Assembly (NCBI RefSeq): GCF_032926325.1
Contig: NZ_CP136709.1
Coordinates: 3,008,501-3,072,500 of the forward strand
From: Aestuariibaculum lutulentum
Lineage (GTDB): Bacteria; Bacteroidota; Bacteroidia; Flavobacteriales; Flavobacteriaceae
Reading direction: 5' to 3'
DNA length: 64,000 bases
The position numbers and the translations under genes are program-made. Positions within the stretch are counted from its first letter, which is position 1. Each line of letters begins with the position of its first letter. The notes beneath the pieces were generated by a model, which had not been told where the DNA came from, made no database searches, and saw only the letters and a list, made by a program, of their open reading frames with translations. Of this stretch, positions 17,076 to 26,789 are shown in pieces.

Positions 17076-17118
17076 TCCTATCAATTCATTTTTTTGACGA
17101 TAACAATTGTTAAGAAAT

Positions 17119-17643
17119 CTATCTTCGGTTTCTAATCCTGCTTAAGGAAACAGACGTTATGCCTAAATAGGATGCTATGTAGTGCTGTGGAACCCTTAAA
17201 ATAATTTCAGGATGAGTTTCAAGTAGGTTTAGATATCTTTTCTCCGGATTATCTTTTATTCTGGAAAGAAATAGTTTTTGGTAAGTGATTAGTCTATCGA
17301 AGGTGAGATCTTCAAATTGTTTTTTTACGTCTGGAGATTCTTCTAAGATTCTATCGAATTCGGTTTTGGACATCCAATAGATAACAGAGGATTCTATACT
17401 TTCGATAGTAAATAAACTTGGTTGGTTTGATTTAAAACTTTCAATAGATGCCACGATTTGACCTTCTGTGAAAAACTGAAATGTGATATCCTTTCCATTA
17501 TTGTTAAACCAAGATCTTAAACAGCCTTTCTCAATAAAAAACACTTTTCTTGAAATTTCACCTTCATTAAGTAAGATTGTTTTAGCTGAGATTTCTTCTT
17601 TTGTGAGCAGGTGTTTGAATTTATTCCATTGCAATGTATTCAT
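17119..17643 (-). CDS. Short Crp/Fnr-type regulator
   Basis: At 174 residues this is a short Crp-like regulator. The N-terminal beta-roll (about 18-110, with EGEISRKVFFIEKGCLRSWF) is followed by a dimerisation helix and a C-terminal HTH (about 140-174, PQHYIASYLGITSVSLSRIR). It stops soon after the recognition helix, lacking part of the usual wing; this is common in Bacteroidota Crp-like proteins and need not be a truncation. It lies directly upstream of the flavoprotein gene and is the natural candidate to bind the inverted repeats in between. The effector is unknown. Confidence 0.82.
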   Translation of the reverse strand: MNTLQWNKFKHLLTKEEISAKTILLNEGEISRKVFFIEKGCLRSWFNNNGKDITFQFFTEGQIVASIESFKSNQPSLFTIESIESSVIYWMSKTEFDRILEESPDVKKQFEDLTFDRLITYQKLFLSRIKDNPEKRYLNLLETHPEIILRVPQHYIASYLGITSVSLSRIRNRR

Positions 17644-17886
17644 AGGTGTTGTTTAGCGTATAGGTGACGAAAATTCAATTCAAATGCGCTTTAAAAAGAA
17701 ATAGTTAACATTAAAGCAAGTTAAATATTTTCTACGAATGTATTTAAAAACCCCTGTAGTAAATTACTTAAAGGTTTAAAATTGCAGCAACCAATTCATA
17801 TTAATAATTAGTCAATTCATAAAAATTTGTATTAATTTGTGCTAAAGAGCTAAACAGTTAAATCCCTCAAGACAGATTAATAGTTA

Positions 17887-18411
17887 ATGTTAACTAAAGA
17901 CAAATTAAAAGAAGTTTTTGACCTCTACTATGAGGCCTTAGTCATGTATGCCAATAGATTTTTGGAATCTAAAGCAGAGTGTGAAGACTTGGTACAAGAT
18001 GTTTTAGTTACTATGTGGGAGAGCAATAATTCATTCTCTGATGATATTTCCATTAAGGTTTATTTATATAAAGCAGTTAGAAATAAATGTTACAATGTAA
18101 TTAAACATCAAAAAGTAAAAATCAAATATCAGGAGAGTACTATTAAATCTTTGGACGATGATAATCTGTTTTTAAATCAGATTTTAGAAGAGGAGGTAGT
18201 ACGTCAGTTATATATTGCTATAGAAAAATTACCCGTTAGAAAGAAAGAGATTATTAAACTGAGCTTAAAAGGGTTAAGAAATATAGAAATTTCAGAAAGA
18301 TTGGGGATTAAACTTCAAACTGTTAAAACACTAAAATCACAATCTTATAACATTTTAAGAGAAGAGTTTAAAGATTTAAGCGCAATTATTTATTTTTTGC
18401 TAATCAATTAA
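17887..18411 (+). CDS. ECF RNA polymerase sigma factor
   Basis: A 174-residue sigma-70 family ECF factor. Region 2 (about 10-75) includes ECEDLVQDVLVTMWES, and region 4 (about 110-160) includes the HTH RNIEISERLGIKLQTVKTLK. It would direct RNA polymerase to a target promoter when released by its anti-sigma factor, encoded 184 bp downstream. In Bacteroidota such ECF/FecR pairs usually control the adjacent susCD operon, here at 19931. The C-terminal tail (AIIYFLLIN) is short and hydrophobic. Confidence 0.92.
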   Translation: MLTKDKLKEVFDLYYEALVMYANRFLESKAECEDLVQDVLVTMWESNNSFSDDISIKVYLYKAVRNKCYNVIKHQKVKIKYQESTIKSLDDDNLFLNQILEEEVVRQLYIAIEKLPVRKKEIIKLSLKGLRNIEISERLGIKLQTVKTLKSQSYNILREEFKDLSAIIYFLLIN

Positions 18412-18595
18412 TTTTTTTCTTGCTAATATCATAATCTCTTTGTTTATAAAGGCTTGTAGGTGTTTTTTGCTGTTAAAACGGTAAGTTTAATAGACCTATT
18501 CACAATATTTTAATTAAAAAATTAAAAAAAAATCAAAATTCGATAGTACTTTTTAGTAATTGAGTTGTTCCTTAATAAAACAGTGATAAAAAGTA

Positions 18596-19753
18596 ATGAT
18601 CGAAATCTTCAATATATCGAGATTAATTATAAAAAAGAAGTTGGGTCTTTTGTCAGATTCAGATGAAAATCAACTTGGACAATTTTATAAAGAAAACACG
18701 CATGTCGATGAGATTAAAATAGAGGATTTAATAGATCGTCTAGAAGACTATTCTCAGATAGATAAAGAAAAAGCATGGGGAGCAATTGAATCTAAATCCA
18801 ATAAGAGTATCCCGGTTTATAAATTACCTATAAGAGCCATCTATAAATTTGCAGCTGCTGCTGCAATTATAGGTATTTGTGCCCTGGTTTATTTTAAAGT
18901 TAACAATACTTACAATGAGATTATAGAAGTACCTCAAGTAGTAACTACTCCAATATTGCCAGGAACAGATAAAGCGACTTTAACATTAGAGGATGGTTCT
19001 GTTATAGAACTTGATAAAAAGAATCCATTTCAAACGAACAATGCTCAGAGCAATGGAGAAAAGATTGTTTATCAAAAGCAAAACGGGAAATCTGCCAAAA
19101 TTTTATATAACTATTTAACGATACCTAGGGGAGGTCAATTTTATATAGTTCTTTCCGATGGCACTGAAGTTTGGTTAAATTCAGAATCACAGTTAAAGTA
19201 TCCTGTTGCTTTCAAACAAGGAACAACCAGAGAAGTAGAGCTCGTTTATGGAGAAGCCTATTTTGATGTCTCTCCAAGTACAGAGCATGGAGGAGCTAAG
19301 TTTAAAGTTTTAAATAAATCTCAGGAAATAGAAGTGATTGGTACAGAGTTTAATGTAAAAGCTTATTCTGATGAGGAAGCGGTATTTACAACGCTTGTAG
19401 AAGGGAAGGTATTGGTTGATAATGGAATATCTTCCAAAAATCTTTTGCCAAATCAGCAATCAATCCTAGACAAAAAACAAAAATCTTTTAAGGTAGAAAA
19501 AGTAGATGTTAACCAGATTATTTCCTGGAAACAGGGAATCTTTAGTTTCAGAAATGAAAGTTTAAAAGATATGATGAAAGTTGTGTCCAGATGGTATGAC
19601 GTTAATGTTGTTTTTGAAAATAAGGAGCTTGAAGAAATTAAATTCAAAGGGATTTTAGATAAAGATCAAAGTTTAGAGGAGATTCTGTCTATCATAAATT
19701 CCACCTCAATAAATGGGTATTCTATAGAGGGAAAAACGGTTACACTTAAATAA
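18596..19753 (+). CDS. FecR-type anti-sigma factor
   Basis: A 385-residue single-pass membrane protein: cytoplasmic N-terminus (1-80) expected to hold the sigma factor, membrane helix at about 82-103, periplasmic FecR domain (about 178-280, LSDGTEVWLNSESQLKYP and VIGTEFNVKAY), and a C-terminal DUF4974 domain (about 309-385). It would receive the signal from the STN domain of the SusC-like receptor downstream and release the ECF sigma factor. Its position between sigma factor and susC gives the standard trans-envelope signalling order. Confidence 0.92.
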   Translation: MIEIFNISRLIIKKKLGLLSDSDENQLGQFYKENTHVDEIKIEDLIDRLEDYSQIDKEKAWGAIESKSNKSIPVYKLPIRAIYKFAAAAAIIGICALVYFKVNNTYNEIIEVPQVVTTPILPGTDKATLTLEDGSVIELDKKNPFQTNNAQSNGEKIVYQKQNGKSAKILYNYLTIPRGGQFYIVLSDGTEVWLNSESQLKYPVAFKQGTTREVELVYGEAYFDVSPSTEHGGAKFKVLNKSQEIEVIGTEFNVKAYSDEEAVFTTLVEGKVLVDNGISSKNLLPNQQSILDKKQKSFKVEKVDVNQIISWKQGIFSFRNESLKDMMKVVSRWYDVNVVFENKELEEIKFKGILDKDQSLEEILSIINSTSINGYSIEGKTVTLK

Positions 19754-19832
19754 AGAGAAACTAAATTTTATAAAATATAATCAACTAAATCAAGATTTGC
19801 CTATGATATAAACTTAAGGAATAAAAAGAAGA

Positions 19833-19872
19833 GGATAAAGTTGTCTAACCAGCAAGTTTTTATGCTTTATCC
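19833..19872 (+). promoter_or_regulatory. Inverted repeat in the susC leader
   Basis: GGATAAAG (19833-19840) and CTTTATCC (19865-19872) are perfect 8-bp arms 24 nt apart, ending 58 bp before the susC ATG. There is no T-run directly after it. It may form a leader hairpin or an operator; neither is shown. Confidence 0.35.
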
Positions 19873-19930
19873 CCTTTAAGCATTACCAATTAATTAATTT
19901 TTATTAACTAACTAAATAATCGACTAATTT

Positions 19931-22900
19931 ATGAAAATTAAATTTACTAATTGTTGCTTTCTAAGCAGAAAGCAGCTATTGCTAATTATTATGAGGACAT
20001 TCATTTTCTTTTTCTGCACAGCAGTTTTTGCTATTATCCCTAATCATGTTGTATCTCAAAATTCTAAGATTGAGATCAAAGAAGATAAAGTATTAACTGT
20101 AGATGAAGTCTTCGACTTAATAATGAGTCAAACCGAATACAAATTCATTTATGAAGAAGGTATGTTCGATAACTTTCCTAAGGTGGAAGTTAAAAAGGGC
20201 GTAATAAAAACCCGTGATTTATTAACTAAAAGTTTACCTCAAACAAATTGTGAGTTTATAGTAACAGACGGAAAGGGTATTATTGTTAAACCTAAGCCGA
20301 AAGTGAGCACCTTGATGCAGCAGAAATTTCCCGTATCAGGAACAATAACAGATGCAAATGGACAACCATTACCAGGAGCTAATGTTTTAGAAAAGGGAAC
20401 TACAAATGGAGCTCAGTCAGACTTTGATGGGAATTTTAGTTTAGAAGTTTCTGATCTAAATACAACAATAGTTGTTTCGTACGTTGGATTTAAATCTCAG
20501 GAGTATAAATTAAATGGAGAATCACAAATTAAGGTGGTTTTACAAGAAGATGCAGCTGCCTTAGATGAAGTTGTAGTAGTAGGATATGGAGCTCAAAGAA
20601 AAAGTGATTTAATTAGTTCTGTATCTAAAGTGGAAACAGCTGATCTTGTTAAAGTACCTAGTTCGGATGTTGGGGAGATGTTAAGAGGTAAAGCGCCAGG
20701 GGTATTAATTAGTACGTCTGATGCCAGCCCAGGTAGTAGCACAACAATCCAAATTAGAGGAAAAAGATCAATTAACGGAGGTAATGATCCATTAGTTATC
20801 GTTGATGGTGTTCAGGTAACTAGTTTGAATGATGTTAACCCTAATGATATTTCTTCTATGGAAGTTCTTAAAGATGCTGCCGCCCAAGCTATATATGGAG
20901 CACGTGCATCTAATGGTGTTATTTTAATAACCACTGAAAGAGGTAAAGAAGGTAAAGTTCAGGTGAATTTTAATGGATACACAGGTGTACAATCATTACA
21001 AAAACATTTTGATACTTATAATGGTGATGAATTCATCGCTTATAAAAGAGAAGCATTTAGAGCATCTAATGGTGGAGTGTTTTTACCAGATGATCAGGTG
21101 TTTTCTGCTTCTGAATTAGAAACTATAGCATCAGGTGATTACATTAACTGGGAGGATAAGATTATTAATAATTCAGCAGTAATTACAAATGGAGATGTTA
21201 GTGTTTCTGCAGGTTCAGAAAAAACTAAGGTATATTCTAGTTTCAGTTATTTAAAGCAGGAAGGTCTAATTAAAGGTTCCGAATTCAACAGAGGACAAAT
21301 CCGATTAAATTTAGATCAAAAAATTAACGAATGGTTTACAGTTGGTTTAAATACTTCATATCAAATATCTGAAAAGGATAATCCAGGTGTAGCATATACA
21401 GATGATGCTGCTTCTATGTTGTTGAGATCAATTACTACATCTCCACTAGGGCAGGTTTATAATGATGACGGAAGCTTGAAAATTCATCCAAGTGAAGTTC
21501 AAGATAGTTTTAACCCATTGTTAGATTTAAATGAGATAACAAATAATATTGAAGACAAACGTGATATCGTTAATGTATTTTTAGATGTTAAACCATTTAA
21601 AGGTTTAAACTATAGATTTAACGCCAGCAGAAATACAATAAATAGAAAATCTATTATTTATAACTCTTCTAAATCTTTGTTAGGTATACAGGCCGGAGGA
21701 TTTGGATTAGGTTCTATTACTTACGATGAGAATAAATCATGGCAGTTAGAGAATATCTTTAATTATGATTTTGATTTCAAAAATGATAACCATAATCTAA
21801 ATCTAACTTTTGTACAAAGTGTTTTAAATACTCAAACTACATCTTTAACAAATCAGGCGAGTAATTTTCCGAATGATAACCTAGGGATTTATGGAATTGC
21901 TTCTGCAGGAACAAATCAAACAACTATTAGTGGTTTAGAAAGAAATTTAGTTTCATTTGTTGCCAGAGGACAATATAATTTTGGCGGAAAATATTACTTA
22001 ACAGCATCAATGCGTGCTGATGGATCCAGTGTATTTGGTGATAACAACAAATGGGGTTATTTCCCAGCAGTTGGAGCTGGTTGGAATGTACATAAAGAAG
22101 AGTTTTTAACCGATAGCGCTGTAAATAATTTAAAGCTAAGAGCAAGTTACGGTAGTGTAGGTAACGAAGGGATTCAGCCTTACCAAAGTTTAAATACTTT
22201 AATACCTCGAGATTATATAATTAACGGAGCAAAAACCGCTGGTTTATTACCAGGGCCAAGCCTTCCTAATCCGGATCTTAAATGGGAAACATCAACAACT
22301 TTAAACTTAGCTATTGACTATGGTTTTTTAGAGAATAGATTAAGTGGTACAGTTGAGTTTTATAATACAAGAACTAAAGATTTACTTGTAGATAGAGCAT
22401 TAGAGGCGGTTTCTGGTTATTCTATCAGTAAAACAAATGTTGGGGAAATAGAGAATCAAGGTATTGAAGCTTCATTTAACGCCGATATCATTAGAAAAAA
22501 GGACTTTACTTTAAGTGCAGGAATTGTGGTTAATAGTAACCGTAATAAAATAATTAGCCTGTATGGAGAAGATAGAGATGGAGACGGAAGAGAAGATGAT
22601 GATGTAGCTAATCAATGGTTTATTGGTCAACCAATAGATGTTTATTACGATTACTTATACCAAGGTGTTTTTAGTTCACAAGAACAAATAGATAATTCCA
22701 ACACGCCTAATGCAGAGTTAGGTGATATTCAGGTTTGGGATAGAGATCCGAATGATGGTGAGTTAAACGGAGATGACCGTGTAATAACTAGTCAGGCACC
22801 TGATTGGTATGGAACGTTTACTCTAAACATGGAATATAAAAATTTCGATTTTTCTAGCAGTTTATATACAGTTCAAGGAGTTACCAAATTCAACCCTTTC

Positions 22901-23272
22901 CTGGTAGATTATCAAACAGGAGGTAATCCAAGAGGGATTTTATCTGGAGTAAAGGTTAATTACTGGACTCCTGAAAACCCAACAGGAGATCGTCCTAGAC
23001 CATTGGAAGCTCGAGGAAGAAGATTTATGGATTCAGGTAACGTTACAGCAGGTTTAGAAGATGCTTCATTTTTCAGATTACAAAATGTGACTTTAGGGTA
23101 TTCCTTATCTGACAGTATTCTTGAAAATCTGAAACTAAGTAAGCTTAGGTTTTATGTTACAGGTCAAAACCTGATAACTGTTACAGATTTTCAGTCTTTT
23201 AGCCCTGAAAACGATGCGTATTCATATCCGGAGGCTATTTCGGTAACTGCAGGTATTCAAGTTGGATTTTAA
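19931..23272 (+). CDS. susC: SusC-like TonB-dependent receptor with STN signalling domain
   Basis: A 1113-residue outer-membrane receptor. Order: signal segment (about 21-43), STN domain (about 45-120) for contact with FecR, carboxypeptidase-D-like repeat domain (about 133-210, beginning VSGTITDANGQPLPGA), a TonB-box-like DEVVVVGYG at about 212, plug (about 225-340, with DPLVIVDGVQV), then the 22-strand barrel ending IQVGF. It would import oligosaccharides with the SusD partner. The stop codon TAA overlaps the susD ATG by one base. The STN domain makes this receptor a signal transducer for the ECF/FecR pair just upstream. Confidence 0.95.
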   Translation: MKIKFTNCCFLSRKQLLLIIMRTFIFFFCTAVFAIIPNHVVSQNSKIEIKEDKVLTVDEVFDLIMSQTEYKFIYEEGMFDNFPKVEVKKGVIKTRDLLTKSLPQTNCEFIVTDGKGIIVKPKPKVSTLMQQKFPVSGTITDANGQPLPGANVLEKGTTNGAQSDFDGNFSLEVSDLNTTIVVSYVGFKSQEYKLNGESQIKVVLQEDAAALDEVVVVGYGAQRKSDLISSVSKVETADLVKVPSSDVGEMLRGKAPGVLISTSDASPGSSTTIQIRGKRSINGGNDPLVIVDGVQVTSLNDVNPNDISSMEVLKDAAAQAIYGARASNGVILITTERGKEGKVQVNFNGYTGVQSLQKHFDTYNGDEFIAYKREAFRASNGGVFLPDDQVFSASELETIASGDYINWEDKIINNSAVITNGDVSVSAGSEKTKVYSSFSYLKQEGLIKGSEFNRGQIRLNLDQKINEWFTVGLNTSYQISEKDNPGVAYTDDAASMLLRSITTSPLGQVYNDDGSLKIHPSEVQDSFNPLLDLNEITNNIEDKRDIVNVFLDVKPFKGLNYRFNASRNTINRKSIIYNSSKSLLGIQAGGFGLGSITYDENKSWQLENIFNYDFDFKNDNHNLNLTFVQSVLNTQTTSLTNQASNFPNDNLGIYGIASAGTNQTTISGLERNLVSFVARGQYNFGGKYYLTASMRADGSSVFGDNNKWGYFPAVGAGWNVHKEEFLTDSAVNNLKLRASYGSVGNEGIQPYQSLNTLIPRDYIINGAKTAGLLPGPSLPNPDLKWETSTTLNLAIDYGFLENRLSGTVEFYNTRTKDLLVDRALEAVSGYSISKTNVGEIENQGIEASFNADIIRKKDFTLSAGIVVNSNRNKIISLYGEDRDGDGREDDDVANQWFIGQPIDVYYDYLYQGVFSSQEQIDNSNTPNAELGDIQVWDRDPNDGELNGDDRVITSQAPDWYGTFTLNMEYKNFDFSSSLYTVQGVTKFNPFLVDYQTGGNPRGILSGVKVNYWTPENPTGDRPRPLEARGRRFMDSGNVTAGLEDASFFRLQNVTLGYSLSDSILENLKLSKLRFYVTGQNLITVTDFQSFSPENDAYSYPEAISVTAGIQVGF

Positions 23273-24846
23273 TGAACTTTAAAATGTTAAGAAAGATGAA
23301 AACAATTAAAAATTTATATAAAATAAAAAGTGTTTATATTCTATTATTGTCAATTTTACTAATCGTGTCTTGTGATGATTTATTAGAAGAAACACCGATT
23401 GATGTTATAGACTCAGAATTTTTATCAACTGAGGCAGGATTAGAGTCTGGTATTACAGGCCTTTATAATCTTATGCGTGAGTTATATTACCCGGCAGGGA
23501 CTGATGCGCCAATTCAGGCTAGTGGGTTTTTCCGAATAGCAACTGATTTAGGTATAGCTAGGATAGCATCAAGTTGGGCGTACGATCCTAGTCAATATAG
23601 TCCTACTAGTATAGGTCCTACAGGAAAATGGAATCAATTGTATCAAATTATTGAAAGATGTAATGTTATAATTGCAAAGGCTGAGGGTATTGACATGGAT
23701 CAGAATAAGAAAGATAAACTGGTAGCTCAGGCACGTGCTATGAGAGCAGAGGTTTATATGGAGGCTTATACGATTTATAATAATATAGTGCTTAAAACAG
23801 AACCAAATACAGCTGTAGAATATGTGCCTGCAGATCCTGCTGATATTTGGGCTTTAGTTAATAGTGATTTAGATTTCGCTATTTCTAAACTTGATTGGAC
23901 AGCAGAGTTAGGACGTTATGGTCAAGGTGTTGTTAGACACATTAGAGGAAACGCTGCTATGTGGCAGGAAGATTGGCAGGAAGCTGCAGATCAGTATGAT
24001 GCTATTGTAGAAAATGCTACTCATTATTTAGTAGGATTAGATGAAGTATTTTCTGGAGACAGAATTCATGCCGAGTCTTTATATACATATATGTTTGATC
24101 AGGAACTTGCTAGTGGTAATGCTTCAGCAGGTGGAGGTGCAACAGCATTTGCAAGTATGTTTGTTAATAGACTTTATGAAGCTGGAAGTGGCGAAATAAT
24201 TCAGGCCGTTGAATATGGAGGTCAGTCGTTTGGTTGGGCATTCCCTAACGATTACCTTGAGTCATTATATGACCAGGATAACGACAATAGATTTACAACA
24301 TATTATTATGACCCTAGCACATATGTAGTAAATAACCCTGATCATCCAAATTATGGACAGCCTTTTGTATCTACAGAAGATAACTATAGAAGATTCCATT
24401 TTAGTTTAAGAAAGTTCCATGACGAAAATAAACCAGCAACTTCAACAGATAGTTATCAAAACTATATTCATTACAGATTTGCTGAAACATTACTATTTGG
24501 AGCAGAAGCACATTGGAGATTAGGTGGAAGTACAGATGCTAAAGCTTTGGAATATATTAATAAGGTTAGAAGAAGAGCTTTCAATAACGATTCTTCTTTT
24601 GACTATACTTCTATCACTTTAGATACTTATTTAGAAGAGCATGCACGTGAGATGGCATTAGAACATTCTCGTTGGTTTGTACTTAAAAGACTGGGGCTAT
24701 TAGTAGAAAGGGTAAATCTACATTTTATGGTGGGTTCAAACTCTACAAATGTATCAAATAGAATTATGCAACCTCATATGGTCAATTATCCTATACCTCA
24801 ATCTGAGATTGATTTAATGGGAGGTTTTCCTCAACCAGGGTATTAG
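23272..24846 (+). CDS. susD: SusD/RagB-family surface glycan-binding lipoprotein
   Basis: A 524-residue lipoprotein with lipobox LLIVSC (C near 34). SusD hallmarks include the N-terminal TEAGLESGITGLYNLM helix, AQARAMRAEVYMEAY, and the C-terminal LEEHAREMALEHSRWFVLKRLG block. It sits on the outer face and delivers glycan to the SusC channel. The first ATG (23272) overlaps the susC stop by one base; ATGs at 23284 and 23296 give shorter and more typical signal peptides and may be the real start. The ligand cannot be read from the sequence. Confidence 0.92.
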   Translation: MNFKMLRKMKTIKNLYKIKSVYILLLSILLIVSCDDLLEETPIDVIDSEFLSTEAGLESGITGLYNLMRELYYPAGTDAPIQASGFFRIATDLGIARIASSWAYDPSQYSPTSIGPTGKWNQLYQIIERCNVIIAKAEGIDMDQNKKDKLVAQARAMRAEVYMEAYTIYNNIVLKTEPNTAVEYVPADPADIWALVNSDLDFAISKLDWTAELGRYGQGVVRHIRGNAAMWQEDWQEAADQYDAIVENATHYLVGLDEVFSGDRIHAESLYTYMFDQELASGNASAGGGATAFASMFVNRLYEAGSGEIIQAVEYGGQSFGWAFPNDYLESLYDQDNDNRFTTYYYDPSTYVVNNPDHPNYGQPFVSTEDNYRRFHFSLRKFHDENKPATSTDSYQNYIHYRFAETLLFGAEAHWRLGGSTDAKALEYINKVRRRAFNNDSSFDYTSITLDTYLEEHAREMALEHSRWFVLKRLGLLVERVNLHFMVGSNSTNVSNRIMQPHMVNYPIPQSEIDLMGGFPQPGY

Positions 24847-24892
24847 TTTAGTTTTTTGTTTATTATTTGAAAGTTAATTGACTTTCAGGAAG

Positions 24893-24985
24893 AACTTGTG
24901 TCAAATTAAGGTATTTAATCTTCAGTTTTACTATTTAAAGAGAAGACCTTTTTAATTTGTGTTAGTCTACAATTTGACACAAGTT
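24893..24985 (+). repeat. Long-range inverted repeat in the spacer after susD
   Basis: Two perfect 15-bp inverted arms (AACTTGTGTCAAATT at 24893-24907; AATTTGACACAAGTT at 24971-24985) enclose 63 bp that itself holds short complementary pieces (AAGGT near 24908 and ACCTT). No T-run follows, so it is not a standard terminator. As RNA it could protect the susCD message or attenuate read-through to the esterase genes. Confidence 0.6.
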
Positions 24986-25031
24986 TCTTTCATCTAATCT
25001 CATAGTTTGTTAAAAATTATTCCCTATTGGA

Positions 25032-25051
25032 ATAGAATTTTAAAATTCTAT
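25032..25051. promoter_or_regulatory. Perfect 20-bp palindrome before the esterase genes
   Basis: ATAGAATTTTAAAATTCTAT is self-complementary over 20 bp and is flanked by CCCTATTGG and AGGG. It lies 37 bp upstream of the first carboxylesterase ATG. It could be a regulator-binding site or a weak RNA hairpin. Confidence 0.4.
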
Positions 25052-25087
25052 AGGGCTCTATTTGTCCTAACTTAATCTTACTTAAAT

Positions 25088-26788
25088 ATGCAAAATAATA
25101 GAAGAGAGTTCTTAAAAGTAGTAGGAGCTAGTGCAACGTCACTAGGTGTTGGAGGATTATCTTTGGTTTCTTGTTCTTCTGAGAATAAAAAGCTGAAGGA
25201 TGAAGATAAACAAGTTGTAGAGGTATCTGAGAAAGGAGCTATTGTTGAAACCAAATATGGGAAAATAAGAGGGTTTCGACGTAATAATATTTATACTTAT
25301 AAAGGCATACCGTATGGAGATTCAACTGCGGGTAAAAATAGATTCATGGCTCCAATTGAACCTAAAAGTTGGGCGGGTATTCGTAATGCTTTAGCCTGGG
25401 GCAACGCTGCCCCACAAGGAGGTGGATTGGGAGATCCTATGGAGGCAGATTTTAGTCATTTTAATGATTGGTTTACATTTGATTGGGCAGAAAAAAGATA
25501 TGGTGAAGATTGTTTGTCTCTAAATGTATGGACTCCTGAAATTAATGATAATACCAAAAGACCTGTGTTAGTTTGGTTTCATGGTGGAGGTTTTGCAGGA
25601 GGCTCATCAATTCAAATAGAAGCTTATATAGGAGAGAATCTTAGTGCTCTAGATGAAGTAGTGGTTGTAACGGTTAATCATAGATTAAACCTATTTGGGT
25701 TTCTTAATTTAAGAGAGATAGGTGGTGAAAAGTATAAAGACTCTGGTACTGCCGGTATGCTGGACTGTGTTCAGGCTTTAAAATGGGTAAATGAAAATAT
25801 ATCTAATTTTGGAGGAGACCCTTCTAATGTTACAATATTTGGCCAATCAGGAGGAGGGGCAAAGGTTAGTACTTTAATGGCAATGCCTGCTGCTAATGGT
25901 CTTTTTCATAAAGCAGTAACTATTAGTGGAGCAGCTTTAAAATTATCCAGTTATGATACGCAAGCTCAAATAGCTCAATCCTTTATTGATGCATTGGGTA
26001 TTTCATCAAAACAAATTGATCAACTTCAGGAGATGTCGTGGGTTGATCTGTATAAAGTAACAAGAAATAATCCGGGTTTAAGGTCTGGAGTGTTTTCACC
26101 GTGTTTAGATAATTTAAATATACCCCAACATCCATTTGAACCACAGGCTCCTTTAATTTCAGCTCGAATTCCAATGATAATAGGAAGTACGACTGCCGAG
26201 TTCTCTCCAAGTCGTGATAATCCAGAACTAGAAGATATTTCATTTGAAGAATTAATAAATCGTATTGAAAATAACCAAGGAGGTAAGGGATATTTTGTTG
26301 GGAATTTGAATTTTGGTGAGAAAACCAGAGATGTAGTCATGGCTTACGCTAAGGCATTTCCCAATAAAAAACCAGTTGAAATATGGTCGTTGTTGGCAGG
26401 TAGAAATGGTCAAATCAAGCAGGCTAAAAGGCAATCAGCTAATGGAGGTGTGGTTTACAATTATTTATTTGATTGGGCGACCCCTTTATATGATGGTAGA
26501 CCTAGAGCTTATCATAATAGCGATTTGCCATTTTGGTTTAATACTACAGACATTATGGATACGATTACAGGAGGAGGAAGTAGGCCACGTAAATTGGCTG
26601 AAAAAATGGGGTTGGCTTTGACCAATTTTGCAAGAACGGGAAATCCAAATCATTCAGGAATTCCACATTGGCCTGCATACGATGATGAAAAGGGAGCTGT
26701 TATGATTTTAAACGATATCTGTGAGGTTCGTAATGATCCAGATCGGGAAGCTAGGGATCTTGCTAATAAAATTTTAAACCGAAGCTAA
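25088..26788 (+). CDS. Type-B carboxylesterase, probable Tat-exported lipoprotein
   Basis: A 566-residue carboxylesterase/lipase-family (COesterase) enzyme. The N-terminus has a twin-arginine motif (NRREFLK), a hydrophobic stretch and a lipobox-like SLVSC, pointing to Tat export and lipidation. The oxyanion segment FHGGGFAGG and the nucleophile elbow GQSGGG (S254) are clear; a candidate acid (in TTAEFSPSRD) and histidine (AYHNSDLPFW) complete the triad. It would cleave an ester on the glycan or glycoside (acetyl, aryl or methyl ester). It lies directly after susCD and 1 bp before a second, related esterase gene. Confidence 0.88.
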   Translation: MQNNRREFLKVVGASATSLGVGGLSLVSCSSENKKLKDEDKQVVEVSEKGAIVETKYGKIRGFRRNNIYTYKGIPYGDSTAGKNRFMAPIEPKSWAGIRNALAWGNAAPQGGGLGDPMEADFSHFNDWFTFDWAEKRYGEDCLSLNVWTPEINDNTKRPVLVWFHGGGFAGGSSIQIEAYIGENLSALDEVVVVTVNHRLNLFGFLNLREIGGEKYKDSGTAGMLDCVQALKWVNENISNFGGDPSNVTIFGQSGGGAKVSTLMAMPAANGLFHKAVTISGAALKLSSYDTQAQIAQSFIDALGISSKQIDQLQEMSWVDLYKVTRNNPGLRSGVFSPCLDNLNIPQHPFEPQAPLISARIPMIIGSTTAEFSPSRDNPELEDISFEELINRIENNQGGKGYFVGNLNFGEKTRDVVMAYAKAFPNKKPVEIWSLLAGRNGQIKQAKRQSANGGVVYNYLFDWATPLYDGRPRAYHNSDLPFWFNTTDIMDTITGGGSRPRKLAEKMGLALTNFARTGNPNHSGIPHWPAYDDEKGAVMILNDICEVRNDPDREARDLANKILNRS

Positions 26789-26789
26789 T

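Noticed and set aside
25021..25040. A CCTA-N8-GAAT match resembling one half-site of the shared activator motif upstream of the first carboxylesterase
   Set aside because: The second half-site 22 bp downstream is absent and no -7 box lies at the fixed distance, so I do not count it as a fifth site.
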